From: an uncultured Flavobacteriaceae bacterium
GTDB lineage: Bacteria > Bacteroidota > Bacteroidia > Flavobacteriales > Flavobacteriaceae
Reading direction: 5' to 3'
DNA length: 64,000 bases
Assembly: GCA_947495135.1 (NCBI GenBank)
Contig: CANLXN010000002.1
Location: 186,001-250,000, forward strand
Every line of letters begins with the position of its first letter. The stretch's first letter is position 1. The notes beneath the pieces are model-generated. The model did not search any database. It was not told the DNA's origin and saw only the letters and a list, made by a program, of their open reading frames with translations. A program made the position numbers and the translations under genes. Shown here one piece after another: positions 24,839 to 33,198 of the stretch.

Positions 24839-27380
24839 ATGTACTCTCTTTACTGTTTTCATCCTTATCCTGGGAATGGGAATGAATTCCTTTGCCCAGA
24901 CAACAGAAACTGCTGAACTTCAATTAGTAATTGAACAATTGGAAAAACAATATAATGTGCGATTTTCGTATGTCCCCAAACAGCTCTCCGGAATTGCCGT
25001 GCTAATCCCATCCAATGAACTAGACCTAGCACAAGCCATAAAAAGTCTGGAACAACAGACTTCTTTGACCTTCAAAAAAATTGATGATCGTTACTTTTCA
25101 ATTTCAGAAAACGATCCAAAAGCTGGAAGTATATGTGGTCTTCTATTAAACCAGTGGACGGGTTTACCTCTCGAAGGTGCGCAAATATTTGTTGGCGAAA
25201 ATTTATATGCAACCATCAGTGACGCAAATGGCCGCTTCTTCATTCCAAAAAAATTTTCATCTGAGATAATACAATTTCAATTTCTTGGTTACGAGTCGAT
25301 GGAAATCAAGGGAATGGGGTCTAATCCAGAATGTGAAACTTTCCTAATGCAAGCCAGTATATTTGACCTAAACGAAGTTCTAATTGAACTTTTTCTAGTA
25401 AAAGGTATTCAAAGAAATTTGGATGGATCTACCAGTCTCAATGCCGAGAATTTCGGATTGCTGCCAGATCAAAATCAGAGTGACGTGCTTCAGATGACAC
25501 AGGTACTCCCAGGAATAGAAAGCAGTAATGAGACTATTTCAACTATTAACATGCGTGGAGGTTCTCATGATGAAAACTTAATTTTATGGGAAGGTGCGAG
25601 AATGTATCAAAACGGTCACTTTTTTGGCTTAGTATCACCTTTCAACCCGTATTTGACTTCGAAAGTTGAGGTATATAAAAATGGCACACCGGCTCATTAT
25701 GGGGAGAGTGTTTCAGGGGTTATCGACATTAAATCTAATGATCAAATTTCAAAAAAAATCAACGGTGGATTGGGCATTAACTTTCTAGATGCACAAGGAT
25801 TTATAGACATTTCCCTTTCAGAGAATTTCGGAATGCAATTATCCGTAAGAAGTTCAATAAACGGTCTCTTTGAAACCCCAGTTTACGATAATTTTACCGA
25901 GCGAATATTTCAAGATACCGAGATAACAAATGCCATAAACAGTATATCCAACGCAAGTTTAGTTACTAGACAGTCCTTTAATTTTTTCGATATTGGGGCT
26001 AAATTTTTATGGGACGCATCTGAAAAAGATCGAATAAGATTAAGTTTACTTACCATTGACAACGGCCTTGATTTTAATGAGAGACTCACCTTATTAGATC
26101 GCTCTACCAACAGTAACCTTGCACAAAGAAGTGCAATTGGGAGTTTGTCATGGCAACGCAAGTGGTCTCCAAAATATACAACCAACTTATCCATAGCCAC
26201 TTCCTATTATTTATTGGAATCCCTCAATCGAGATATATTCACCACCCAAGAAATATATCAAGAAAATGAAGTACTAGACCTGGGCATCAAATTAGACTTC
26301 CAATGGAAAATTGAAGACCAGTTAGAACTAAAATCTGGGTATCACTTCACAGAAACTGGTATATCAAATACTCAGGATGTAAACCTACCAAGATTTAGAG
26401 ACCTCACTAAAGATGTATTGAGATCACACATATTACATGGGAGTTTAATATGGACATCTACCGATGAAAACACCCAAATAACCGCTGGAGCTCGAGCAAA
26501 CTATTTTGAAAAATTCAAAAAAGCCATTCTAGAACCCCGATTGCATTTGTATCAGGAATTAGGTTCCAATTTTGGGATTGAGTTAGGAGGTGAGTTTAAA
26601 AGTCAGACTACCACACAACGCATCGATTTTCAAAGTGATTTTCTTGGGGTGGAAAAAAGGCGCTGGGTTATCTCTAACGATGCGGACGTTCCCATTAAAC
26701 AAAGCAAACAAGCTTCTGTGGGTCTAGTTTATAAAAAGAAAGATTGGTTTATAAATGCGGAAACATTTTATAAGAAAGTAACCGGTATCACCAGTAGAAG
26801 TCAAGGTTTTCAAAATCAATTTCAATTTATAAACACAACTGGCAGCTATGAAGTCCGTGGCCTAGAATTAATCGTAAACAAGTGGCAGAATAATTTTAGC
26901 GGGTGGATTAGCTATCGATATAATACGAATAAATATATTTTTGGTGACTTGACACCTACCATTTTTCCAAGTAATATTGATATTGAACATACTGGAACCC
27001 TTGCAGGCTCTTATGATTTAAATAATTGGAAATTTGCATTGGGATTCAATTGGCACAGTGGCAAACCATATACTAAACCCATAACTGGTGACGAGATTAT
27101 AACTGAAGGAGATGATGTTCTCATTAACTATTCCCGCCCCAATGAAGAACGGCTTCCCGACTACCTGCGCTTAGACGTGTCTACCGAATATCGATTGACT
27201 ATCTCCGATCAAACAGATTTAAAACTAAATTTAAGCTTACTCAATATATTAGACAAAGATAATATATTGAATATTCGATATGCCTTGGAAGAACAAGGGA
27301 GTGGAATTATCACATTAAAAGAAATTAAAGAAAGATCGTTGGGTTTCACACCTAATCTTTCTGCGCAGCTTCTATTTTAA
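24819..27380 (+). CDS. TonB-dependent outer-membrane receptor with STN signalling domain (module 2)
   Basis: The 853-residue paralogue of the receptor at 16483 has the same order of parts: signal peptide ending NSFAQ (about 27), STN domain (about 30-95), carboxypeptidase-regulatory-like domain (about 105-180, GSICGLLLNQWTGLPLEGAQIF shortened), plug with LPGIESSNETISTINMRGG, and a barrel ending in LSAQLLF. It starts inside the end of fecR. There is no SusD gene. It likely imports or senses a ligand and signals through FecR. Divergence between the two barrels suggests different or variant ligands. What is bound cannot be read from sequence. Confidence 0.92.
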   Translation: MQSKGNRCTLFTVFILILGMGMNSFAQTTETAELQLVIEQLEKQYNVRFSYVPKQLSGIAVLIPSNELDLAQAIKSLEQQTSLTFKKIDDRYFSISENDPKAGSICGLLLNQWTGLPLEGAQIFVGENLYATISDANGRFFIPKKFSSEIIQFQFLGYESMEIKGMGSNPECETFLMQASIFDLNEVLIELFLVKGIQRNLDGSTSLNAENFGLLPDQNQSDVLQMTQVLPGIESSNETISTINMRGGSHDENLILWEGARMYQNGHFFGLVSPFNPYLTSKVEVYKNGTPAHYGESVSGVIDIKSNDQISKKINGGLGINFLDAQGFIDISLSENFGMQLSVRSSINGLFETPVYDNFTERIFQDTEITNAINSISNASLVTRQSFNFFDIGAKFLWDASEKDRIRLSLLTIDNGLDFNERLTLLDRSTNSNLAQRSAIGSLSWQRKWSPKYTTNLSIATSYYLLESLNRDIFTTQEIYQENEVLDLGIKLDFQWKIEDQLELKSGYHFTETGISNTQDVNLPRFRDLTKDVLRSHILHGSLIWTSTDENTQITAGARANYFEKFKKAILEPRLHLYQELGSNFGIELGGEFKSQTTTQRIDFQSDFLGVEKRRWVISNDADVPIKQSKQASVGLVYKKKDWFINAETFYKKVTGITSRSQGFQNQFQFINTTGSYEVRGLELIVNKWQNNFSGWISYRYNTNKYIFGDLTPTIFPSNIDIEHTGTLAGSYDLNNWKFALGFNWHSGKPYTKPITGDEIITEGDDVLINYSRPNEERLPDYLRLDVSTEYRLTISDQTDLKLNLSLLNILDKDNILNIRYALEEQGSGIITLKEIKERSLGFTPNLSAQLLF

Positions 27381-27424
27381 TTTTAGCTTATACATACTTA
27401 AACTACCTGTTTTCATATAATTTG

Positions 27425-27492
27425 CTGTACTCAATGTTTTCTTTGATAGTAAACTCCCTGTAAAAAAGGAATTTAGCGGTGTTAAAATCTCA
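27425..27492 (+). promoter_or_regulatory. Shared promoter/leader element, copy 1
   Basis: CTTTGATAGTAA (27441-27452) is followed, 27 bases from the TTTG start, by the -7-like box GAATTTAG (27469-27476), and then by AAATCTCA (27485-27492) four bases before ATG 27497. The spacing is identical to the elements at 28195 and 29138. The most upstream block is only partly conserved here (11 of 23 positions against copy 2). Confidence 0.6.
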
Positions 27493-27496
27493 CACC

Positions 27497-28039
27497 ATGA
27501 AAAACTATATTCTTATCTGCGTAATTACACTATTTTTTCTACACACCAACAATACAAAAGCCCAGAATTGTTCACAAGGCCTCACTATGATTAACGACTT
27601 ATGGCAAAACTTCGATCCGTTAGATTTAATTAACGATAAGCAAGCGGTCAACTCACAGGTAAACAAATTAAAGAGCGAAGTAGCCTCGTTTGCTAAAATG
27701 AGCTTAAAGAAAGACGCCCCCAGATTGCTCCCCGTTGGTTCTTCCGAAAAGAAAATCAATTTAAAACACAATAGAAAACGAATTTTTGTCACCACCCCCA
27801 TCAAGCAAGAAAATATAGTGATAACTATTACACGACCAGAAACCGAGACGGAGGTTACCGTCGTGATTTGTTATCATACTTTAAAAGGGGAAAGCGCGAA
27901 CCTAGAACAAATTACTTTTGGAAAGAGTGAAGAAAAGGAAATTAGTATTCCTTTGGAAAACGTTCAAGGAAAAATATTAAGTGTTAATATTAAAAACGAA
28001 AGTCTGAAAAAAATAGCTTATCGCATCTCTGCTAGATAA
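27497..28039 (+). CDS. Secreted protein of unknown function, first of three with a shared promoter
   Basis: From ATG 27497 the product is 180 residues (MKNYILICVITLFFLHTNNTKAQ signal peptide region). A GTG six codons upstream is also open but lies in the conserved leader. The C-terminal half (about 95-180) is a beta domain ending in GKILSVNIKNESLKKIAYRISAR. It resembles both halves of the 246-residue protein at 28302, which end ...KVKIVNQSVANTFSYQLQI and ...KVELRNVSVGNTIKYRMNA. The mature protein is basic. No enzyme motif or known domain is recognised. A strong terminator follows, so it is probably monocistronic. Confidence 0.72.
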   Translation: MKNYILICVITLFFLHTNNTKAQNCSQGLTMINDLWQNFDPLDLINDKQAVNSQVNKLKSEVASFAKMSLKKDAPRLLPVGSSEKKINLKHNRKRIFVTTPIKQENIVITITRPETETEVTVVICYHTLKGESANLEQITFGKSEEKEISIPLENVQGKILSVNIKNESLKKIAYRISAR

Positions 28040-28060
28040 CTCCCCGTTTATGATTGAAGA

Positions 28061-28085
28061 AGAGCCGCAATAGCGGCTCTTTTTT
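28061..28085 (+). terminator. Intrinsic terminator
   Basis: AGAGCCGC (28061-28068) and GCGGCTCT (28073-28080) form a GC-rich 8-bp stem around the loop aata, followed by TTTTT. It lies 21 bases beyond the stop of the first secreted-protein gene. Confidence 0.93.
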
Positions 28086-28194
28086 ATTTACAGTAGTCCT
28101 AAAACTCTGCTACAACCACACTAATTTATATGCTAAAACAACCAAAGCAATTAGGCAAATTTCTTAAAAAAAACATCCCTACTGGAAATCATAC

Positions 28195-28297
28195 ATTTTC
28201 TACCTCTAATGGAATTCTTTGATAGCAAGACCGTTAAGCCAAAGTAATTTAGCACCAGAGAAAAACAATAACTAATATAAATTCAATTTAAATCTCA
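28195..28297 (+). promoter_or_regulatory. Shared promoter/leader element, copy 2
   Basis: ATTTTCTACCTCTAATGG then AATTC (28195-28217) matches copy 3 in 19 of 23 bases. TTTGATAGCAA follows, then TAATTTAG (28245-28252) exactly 27 bases from the TTTG start. AAATCTCA (28290-28297) lies four bases before the ATG. TAATTTAG resembles the TAnnTTTG -7 box, so the upstream block would be an activator site. Confidence 0.68.
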
Positions 28298-28301
28298 CAT
28301 T

Positions 28302-29042
28302 ATGAAAACTCTTAACACTAAACAAATTATGAACATTTCAAAATTAGCTCTAGTCGCTTTTATATTTTCGGCTTTTACATTTCAAATGCAAGCGCAAAGC
28401 TGTGCAACTACTTTAAAGTCGAAAAGCGGAAAAGTATACTCTGCAAATCCAGCGACTATTAAGACCACTTCTTCTTCAAATCAAGTAACGGTAAGAATGA
28501 GAAAGACTGCTGGTAAGGCAGAAACTCAAGTTAACTTTTACATCGATGGGGTTCAACAATCTCAGGTATTGGAATATGATAATGGAACTTATATTCCGTC
28601 GGGATGGCAAACAAGAACGTTCCCAAACATGAATGGGAAGGAAATCAAAGTAAAAATTGTAAACCAATCTGTTGCGAATACTTTCAGCTACCAGTTACAA
28701 ATCAATGGAGAAAGAAGGTCTGTTGCAAGCACAGGTGGACCAGTAGACGGAAATCTTGTTGGGCAAACCAATAAGACTATTTATACTAACGGATCATGTA
28801 CTCCTAACACACGTGTAATTGTTCGCAGAAGAGGTGGTAAAGCTCGTGCAAACATTAGAGTTTGGGAAAAAAGAAGCAATGGTACATGGAGACGTTTAGA
28901 CCAGTACAATCAGACACTAGAGAAAAATCAAAACATGAAAAACTTTGTAGTGAACTCTAGAAGAGAGCTAAAAGTAGAACTTCGTAATGTATCGGTTGGA
29001 AACACCATCAAATACAGAATGAACGCCTTAGCTTCAAACTAA
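28302..29042 (+). CDS. Secreted basic protein with two related domains
   Basis: This 246-residue exported protein has a signal peptide ending MQAQS (about 32). Two similar domains follow. Domain A (about 40-137) shows VTVRMRKTAGKAETQVNFYIDG and then KEIKVKIVNQSVANTFSYQLQ. Domain B (about 150-244) shows TRVIVRRRGGKARANIRVWEKR and then RELKVELRNVSVGNTIKYRMN. Both contain a (K/R)GKA turn and end in the same beta-hairpin pattern, which also closes the protein at 27497. It is strongly basic, consistent with binding a polyanion or the cell surface. A second methionine at residue 10 could also start translation. The function is unknown. Confidence 0.72.
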   Translation: MKTLNTKQIMNISKLALVAFIFSAFTFQMQAQSCATTLKSKSGKVYSANPATIKTTSSSNQVTVRMRKTAGKAETQVNFYIDGVQQSQVLEYDNGTYIPSGWQTRTFPNMNGKEIKVKIVNQSVANTFSYQLQINGERRSVASTGGPVDGNLVGQTNKTIYTNGSCTPNTRVIVRRRGGKARANIRVWEKRSNGTWRRLDQYNQTLEKNQNMKNFVVNSRRELKVELRNVSVGNTIKYRMNALASN

Positions 29043-29062
29043 CAGATCAAGTTGATGTTTAC

Positions 29063-29104
29063 AGGCCAGCTTCCTCCGCCTATTGAGAAGGAAGCTGGCC
29101 TTTC
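29063..29104 (+). terminator. Intrinsic terminator
   Basis: AGGCCAGCTTCC (29063-29074) and GGAAGCTGGCCT (29090-29101) form a perfect 12-bp stem followed by TTT. It closes the 246-residue gene, 20 bases after its stop. Confidence 0.92.
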
Positions 29105-29137
29105 TAATTGTAAGAAACGTCCTAACAGAATTCTGGT

Positions 29138-29215
29138 ATTTTTTACCCCTCATAGAATTCAATGAAGCCCCTTTAGCCTAGTCGAACTACCTTAGTACAA
29201 CCCTTAAAAATCTCA
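29138..29215 (+). promoter_or_regulatory. Shared promoter/leader element, copy 3
   Basis: ATTTTTTACCCCTCATAG then AATTC (29138-29160) matches copy 2 in 19 of 23 bases. TACCTTAG (29188-29195) lies at the same 27-base offset as in the other copies. AAATCTCA (29208-29215) lies two bases before ATG 29218. Confidence 0.65.
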
Positions 29216-29217
29216 TC

Positions 29218-29760
29218 ATGAAGCTTCTATCCACAATTATTATCGCAGTAATTTCAATCGCAATGAACGCACAACAACCCAAAGTATACAGCATAGAACC
29301 TGTACCAAATCAAGAAGTATCATACGTTGGAAACTTAAATGAAGGGACTGAAATGAACGACTTATCCTGGGCATGGAATAGCTCTGTTGCCTGTTTCCCT
29401 GAAACTCAAAAAAGTAAATTCACTGGGAAGCACTTATTTTTTACTGGTATTATTCCGAAGTACAGTGAAATGACAGTGACCGTAATACCTAATGATCCTA
29501 CTAAAAACATGAGTATTTATGCGTATGAAATTGGGGTAAATAATACATCTTTAGTCCCAAATTTAACGCAATGTATTCGCTGCGAAGCAGATCATTTCCA
29601 AGAAAGAGACTTTGTTGGAAGGCCACCGCAAGACCACACAAGGACCGTAGGAGACCTTATTGCTATAAATAGACCATACCGCGTTGTGATTGGCGTAACA
29701 GGTGCAGAAGGATTAGAAGAAGGGGATTTTGTCTTAAAAGTGTCCATGAAGACGCGATAA
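29218..29760 (+). CDS. Secreted protein with a PPC-like beta domain
   Basis: The 180-residue exported protein has a signal peptide ending SIAMNAQ (about 18). The mature region is beta-rich, with LFFTGIIPKYSEMTVTVIPND, MSIYAYEIGVNN, one CIRC pair and a closing PYRVVIGVTGAEGLEEGDFVLKVSM shortened here to its core VVIGVTGAEG. The end resembles bacterial pre-peptidase C-terminal (PPC) domains. It is third in the series of genes with the common upstream element and the last before the sensor kinase. The role is unknown; a surface or extracellular binding function is inferred. Confidence 0.68.
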   Translation: MKLLSTIIIAVISIAMNAQQPKVYSIEPVPNQEVSYVGNLNEGTEMNDLSWAWNSSVACFPETQKSKFTGKHLFFTGIIPKYSEMTVTVIPNDPTKNMSIYAYEIGVNNTSLVPNLTQCIRCEADHFQERDFVGRPPQDHTRTVGDLIAINRPYRVVIGVTGAEGLEEGDFVLKVSMKTR

Positions 29761-29814
29761 CATTTTAAAAAATTATAGCTAACTTAGGCTACACTAACAC
29801 ATTAACCAACCATT

Positions 29815-31851
29815 TTGACACTACTTTTTTCTTTATCAACCATACTTTTTAAACTCAAAATTAGGCATAGCCTGCTCATCTGCTTTATCATCTTACCGAT
29901 AGTTTGTTTTTCGCAGCAGCCAGAGATATCCAAGGAAGAGCAAATGAATCTAGTAATTTCTTCTCTTGATACAATTGACGGGAATTTGAACAAGGTGAAA
30001 ACACTTACCACCTTAGCGGGACAGAATAGATATATTCCCGCTACCAGAAAACTAATAGATAAAGCACTCGATATTTCTTCTATTATTGACGAACCACGGC
30101 TAAAGGCACACTCGTATTACTCGCTAGGTAATTATTATTATTACAACTCAAAAACAGATTCTTGCCTTTCAGCAATGGACAAGGCACTGAAATATGTCGA
30201 ACAAACTGAAGATCCGCTACTAAAATCTTCGATTCTATCCACTAAGGGTGGAGCATATACCAAACTAGGAGCAGTAATACTTGCTATTTCAACCAGTATC
30301 GAGAGTGGAAATATTCTTGAGAAAATAGATACACTCCAACTTACAGAAGATGAATTAAAAAAGTATAAAGGACAGCAACTAGTATTAAATAATAGTCTTG
30401 CCAATTTGTACAATAGTACTGAAGACTTCGACACAGCGATTGAATATTATGACAAAGCCTACGACGCAGCAGTAAAATTAGGATCCCTACCTAACGGCGC
30501 AATTATCTTAAACAACAAAGGTGATTTACTTATAAAAATAAACAAGTTAGAGGAAGGTCTTGAAGTACTAAAACTATCAAAAGAGCAAAAATTGGACGCT
30601 GGACTTCCAGCACGATATATTGCTAGATCCGATCTAAACATTGGTATGGCTACTTACGCCATGGGCAACTACGACGATGCGCTTAAAAGTTATGAAAGCG
30701 CCTTAACTGTTTTTGAAGAAGGCAATAACGAACTTGGTATTTTACAAGTACTTGGAGAACGTGGAATACTATATAACAGTTATGGAAGACACGAAGCAGC
30801 CATAATGGACTGCGAAAGGTCGAAGCAACTTGCATTAAAAATAGACGATTCTGAATACCTGATGAAAACTTGTAATTGTCTCTATGAAGCGAATAACGCG
30901 TTGGGGAATTATGAAACCTCTCTAAAAAACCACGAAATGTACAGCAGGGTGAAGGATTCCATCTTTAACGAAAAAAATATCCGAAAAATCACTCAAGTGG
31001 GAATGCAGTACGAATTCGATAAAAAAGAGGCCGAACAACAACTCATTATTGAAAAAAAGAACCGTCAGAAAAATCAGATTTTGGTTGGGCTTTTTGCTCT
31101 GATTGTATTCGCATTTATGATTTTCATATTTTTCAAGAAACGCCTAAAATACACCAGAACAATCGCCGCGAAGAACAAAGCTATTCAGCAACAAAAAATC
31201 ACCCAACTTCAGCAAGAAAACAAATTAACCGCCATGAGCAGCATGATCGAAGGACAGGAGGCAGAAAGACTCCGTATTGCCAAAGATCTCCACGATAGTT
31301 TGGGCGGACTCCTGAGTACAGTGAAAGCACATTTTGGCTCAATTCAGAAAGAGAAAACCGACTTATGCGATATCCCACTTACGGACAAAACCAGTAAGTT
31401 AATTGACGAAGCCTGTATTGAAGTACGTAGAATTTCACATAATATGATGCCCCACGCGCTCAGCATTTCTGGATTAGAAGGCGCCATTCAGGACATGACT
31501 GAAAATCTCAACGAACAATCGTACGACGCCACTTTTGAAGCAAACTCAGTTCCAAAATTAGAATCCACTAGAGAGATCATGATTTACAGACTTATACAGG
31601 AAATTGTATCGAATATCCGTAAACATGCAAATGCTAAGTCCATTTTGATCCAACTGTTAGGCCTTAATAATGAAGTCCACCTTCTCATCGAAGACGATGG
31701 TAAAGGTTTTAATTACGAAGAAGCCGTTCAAAAAAACGGCCTTGGATTAAAAAGCATTAACAGTAGAGTCGAATTTCTAAATGGGCGTATAAATTGGGAT
31801 AGTGAAGTAAGTAAAGGAACAACCATCAACATAAACATTCCGGTATCATGA
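29815..31851 (+). CDS. TPR-containing sensor histidine kinase (HisKA_3 type)
   Basis: The 678-residue sensor has an N-terminal signal or anchor (about 18-34), extracytoplasmic TPR-like repeats (about 60-390, e.g. YYSLGNYYYYNSKTDSCLSAM and MATYAMGNYDDALKSYESAL), a membrane helix (about 421-440) and a coiled coil (445-485). The phosphoacceptor motif RIAKDLHDSLGG contains His493. The ATPase domain has QEIVSNIRKHANA, DDGKGF and GLGLKSI. No ATG lies before the signal sequence, so TTG 29815 is the likely start. Its stop overlaps the regulator start (ATGA, 31848-31851). Such kinases pair with NarL/LuxR regulators; the signal is unknown. Confidence 0.9.
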   Translation: MTLLFSLSTILFKLKIRHSLLICFIILPIVCFSQQPEISKEEQMNLVISSLDTIDGNLNKVKTLTTLAGQNRYIPATRKLIDKALDISSIIDEPRLKAHSYYSLGNYYYYNSKTDSCLSAMDKALKYVEQTEDPLLKSSILSTKGGAYTKLGAVILAISTSIESGNILEKIDTLQLTEDELKKYKGQQLVLNNSLANLYNSTEDFDTAIEYYDKAYDAAVKLGSLPNGAIILNNKGDLLIKINKLEEGLEVLKLSKEQKLDAGLPARYIARSDLNIGMATYAMGNYDDALKSYESALTVFEEGNNELGILQVLGERGILYNSYGRHEAAIMDCERSKQLALKIDDSEYLMKTCNCLYEANNALGNYETSLKNHEMYSRVKDSIFNEKNIRKITQVGMQYEFDKKEAEQQLIIEKKNRQKNQILVGLFALIVFAFMIFIFFKKRLKYTRTIAAKNKAIQQQKITQLQQENKLTAMSSMIEGQEAERLRIAKDLHDSLGGLLSTVKAHFGSIQKEKTDLCDIPLTDKTSKLIDEACIEVRRISHNMMPHALSISGLEGAIQDMTENLNEQSYDATFEANSVPKLESTREIMIYRLIQEIVSNIRKHANAKSILIQLLGLNNEVHLLIEDDGKGFNYEEAVQKNGLGLKSINSRVEFLNGRINWDSEVSKGTTININIPVS

Positions 31852-32492
31852 TAAATGTATTTATAGTAGACGACCACAAAATGGTTATAGAAGGGCTTAA
31901 ATTATTACTACAAAATGAAGAAAACATCCAAGTTGTAGGGTTCGCTCTAAGCGGAGATGAGGCCTTGGAGGAGATTCCTAAGCACGAAATCGATGTAGTT
32001 TTACTAGACATTAATATGCCGGGCATGAATGGAATTGACACTTGTAAGAAACTCCACAAAACGCACCCTAAAATAAAAGTAATCGCTATTTCAATGCACA
32101 AAGAAAGCAGCCTCATAAAACTAATGCTTGGCAACGGTGCAAACGGATATGTCCTCAAAAATGCTGGACAGGAAGAGGTAATTACCGCAATTACTTCGGT
32201 CTACGAAGGCAAAAATTATTTAGACGATACCGTAAGCGAAATTGTACTCAACGCTTTGGTAAACAAGTCTGAGCAAAAGAGCAAAAGTCCGTTTCCGTCT
32301 TTATCTAGAAGAGAAAAGGAAATTTTAGAATGTATCTTAGACGAGCGAACTACCAACGAAATTGCAGATAAACTTCACATAAGTTTTGGTACCGTAGAAA
32401 CCCACCGAAGAAATATGCTCATCAAAACTGGTGCAAGAAACACAGCCGGTCTGGTCCGAATTGCATTGGAATATGAACTCCATAAAGCCTAA
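31848..32492 (+). CDS. NarL/FixJ-family response regulator
   Basis: The 214-residue regulator has a receiver domain (1-120) with acidic Asp8-Asp9, phosphoacceptor Asp54 in VVLLDINMPGMNG and a conserved Lys near 103 (VLKNAG). A LuxR-type helix-turn-helix (about 148-208) carries LSRREKEILECILDERTTNEIADKLHIS and VETHRRNMLIKTGARN. It overlaps the kinase gene by 4 bases, so the pair is co-translated. Its DNA target is unknown. The shared upstream element of the three secreted-protein genes just before the pair is an obvious candidate. Confidence 0.95.
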   Translation: MINVFIVDDHKMVIEGLKLLLQNEENIQVVGFALSGDEALEEIPKHEIDVVLLDINMPGMNGIDTCKKLHKTHPKIKVIAISMHKESSLIKLMLGNGANGYVLKNAGQEEVITAITSVYEGKNYLDDTVSEIVLNALVNKSEQKSKSPFPSLSRREKEILECILDERTTNEIADKLHISFGTVETHRRNMLIKTGARNTAGLVRIALEYELHKA

Positions 32493-32513
32493 TAACTAAC
32501 TAAATATACAATT

Positions 32514-33197
32514 ATGAAATCTTACATTTTTGGAGCGGCTATCGCCTTGCTCCTCACCGCCTGTGCGTCTGATACAGAACAAAAAGGTCTCGACTATATC
32601 GCACAAATTTATGATGGAAACGCTTCTTATTCGAAAAGTGTTGAGACTAACCTTGGCCAAGAAACCATGAAGAAGTTTAACGTAAAACTGTCTGGAAGTA
32701 AGATGATTGACAGTCTTAAACCAACCGTATCTACTGCAAATATTGCACTACTAATGTACCAGAGTTTTACTCCAGAGGAACAAAAAAACTATACCCATAT
32801 TGATGTAGAATTAGTCAATGCAAAAAATGATACGGTCTCCTATTACTACCCTACCGAAGTTATGCAAGGGATCGACAAAAAGGCACTTTCGTTTCATCGA
32901 TTTTCTGAGAGCCTCATAGAAGGAGATTATCGCAAGCTGGATATCCTTACAGACAAATCGCATATTCCTGGATCTATTGCCAAAGCAATGCAGGCCGAGA
33001 TTGAAAAGTATGAAAAAGTCTATGGCAATCTCTTGTCGTACGAACCCTTTGGATTAGCAGAAGAGAAGCATCCTAAAGGCGCTTTTTATCAATTTCAAGG
33101 TAATTTACAGTTTGAAGACGGAACAAAAGTACCTTACTTCGTCGTAGTCTTAACCGCTCCCGACAATAACCAAGTTGTTGGCTTTAAAGTGTTTTAA
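32514..33197 (+). CDS. Lipoprotein of unknown function
   Basis: The 227-residue protein carries a lipobox (IALLLTAC, Cys17). The mature part is an alpha/beta region with MKKFNVKLSGSKMID, then FHRFSESLIEGDYRKLDIL and a C-terminal beta segment (FQGNLQFEDGTKVPYFVVVLT shortened to FVVVLTAPDNNQVVGF). It suggests a small cystatin/NTF2-like fold, but no family is named with confidence. It follows the response regulator by 21 bases in the same direction, so it is probably co-expressed. It converges with argS with a single base between the stops. Confidence 0.68.
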   Translation: MKSYIFGAAIALLLTACASDTEQKGLDYIAQIYDGNASYSKSVETNLGQETMKKFNVKLSGSKMIDSLKPTVSTANIALLMYQSFTPEEQKNYTHIDVELVNAKNDTVSYYYPTEVMQGIDKKALSFHRFSESLIEGDYRKLDILTDKSHIPGSIAKAMQAEIEKYEKVYGNLLSYEPFGLAEEKHPKGAFYQFQGNLQFEDGTKVPYFVVVLTAPDNNQVVGFKVF

Positions 33198-33198
33198 C

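Noticed and set aside
28131-28221. Short plus-strand frame (about 29 residues) before the 246-residue secreted protein
   Set aside because: It runs through the shared promoter element and ends within it; conservation is at the DNA level, not in a reading frame.
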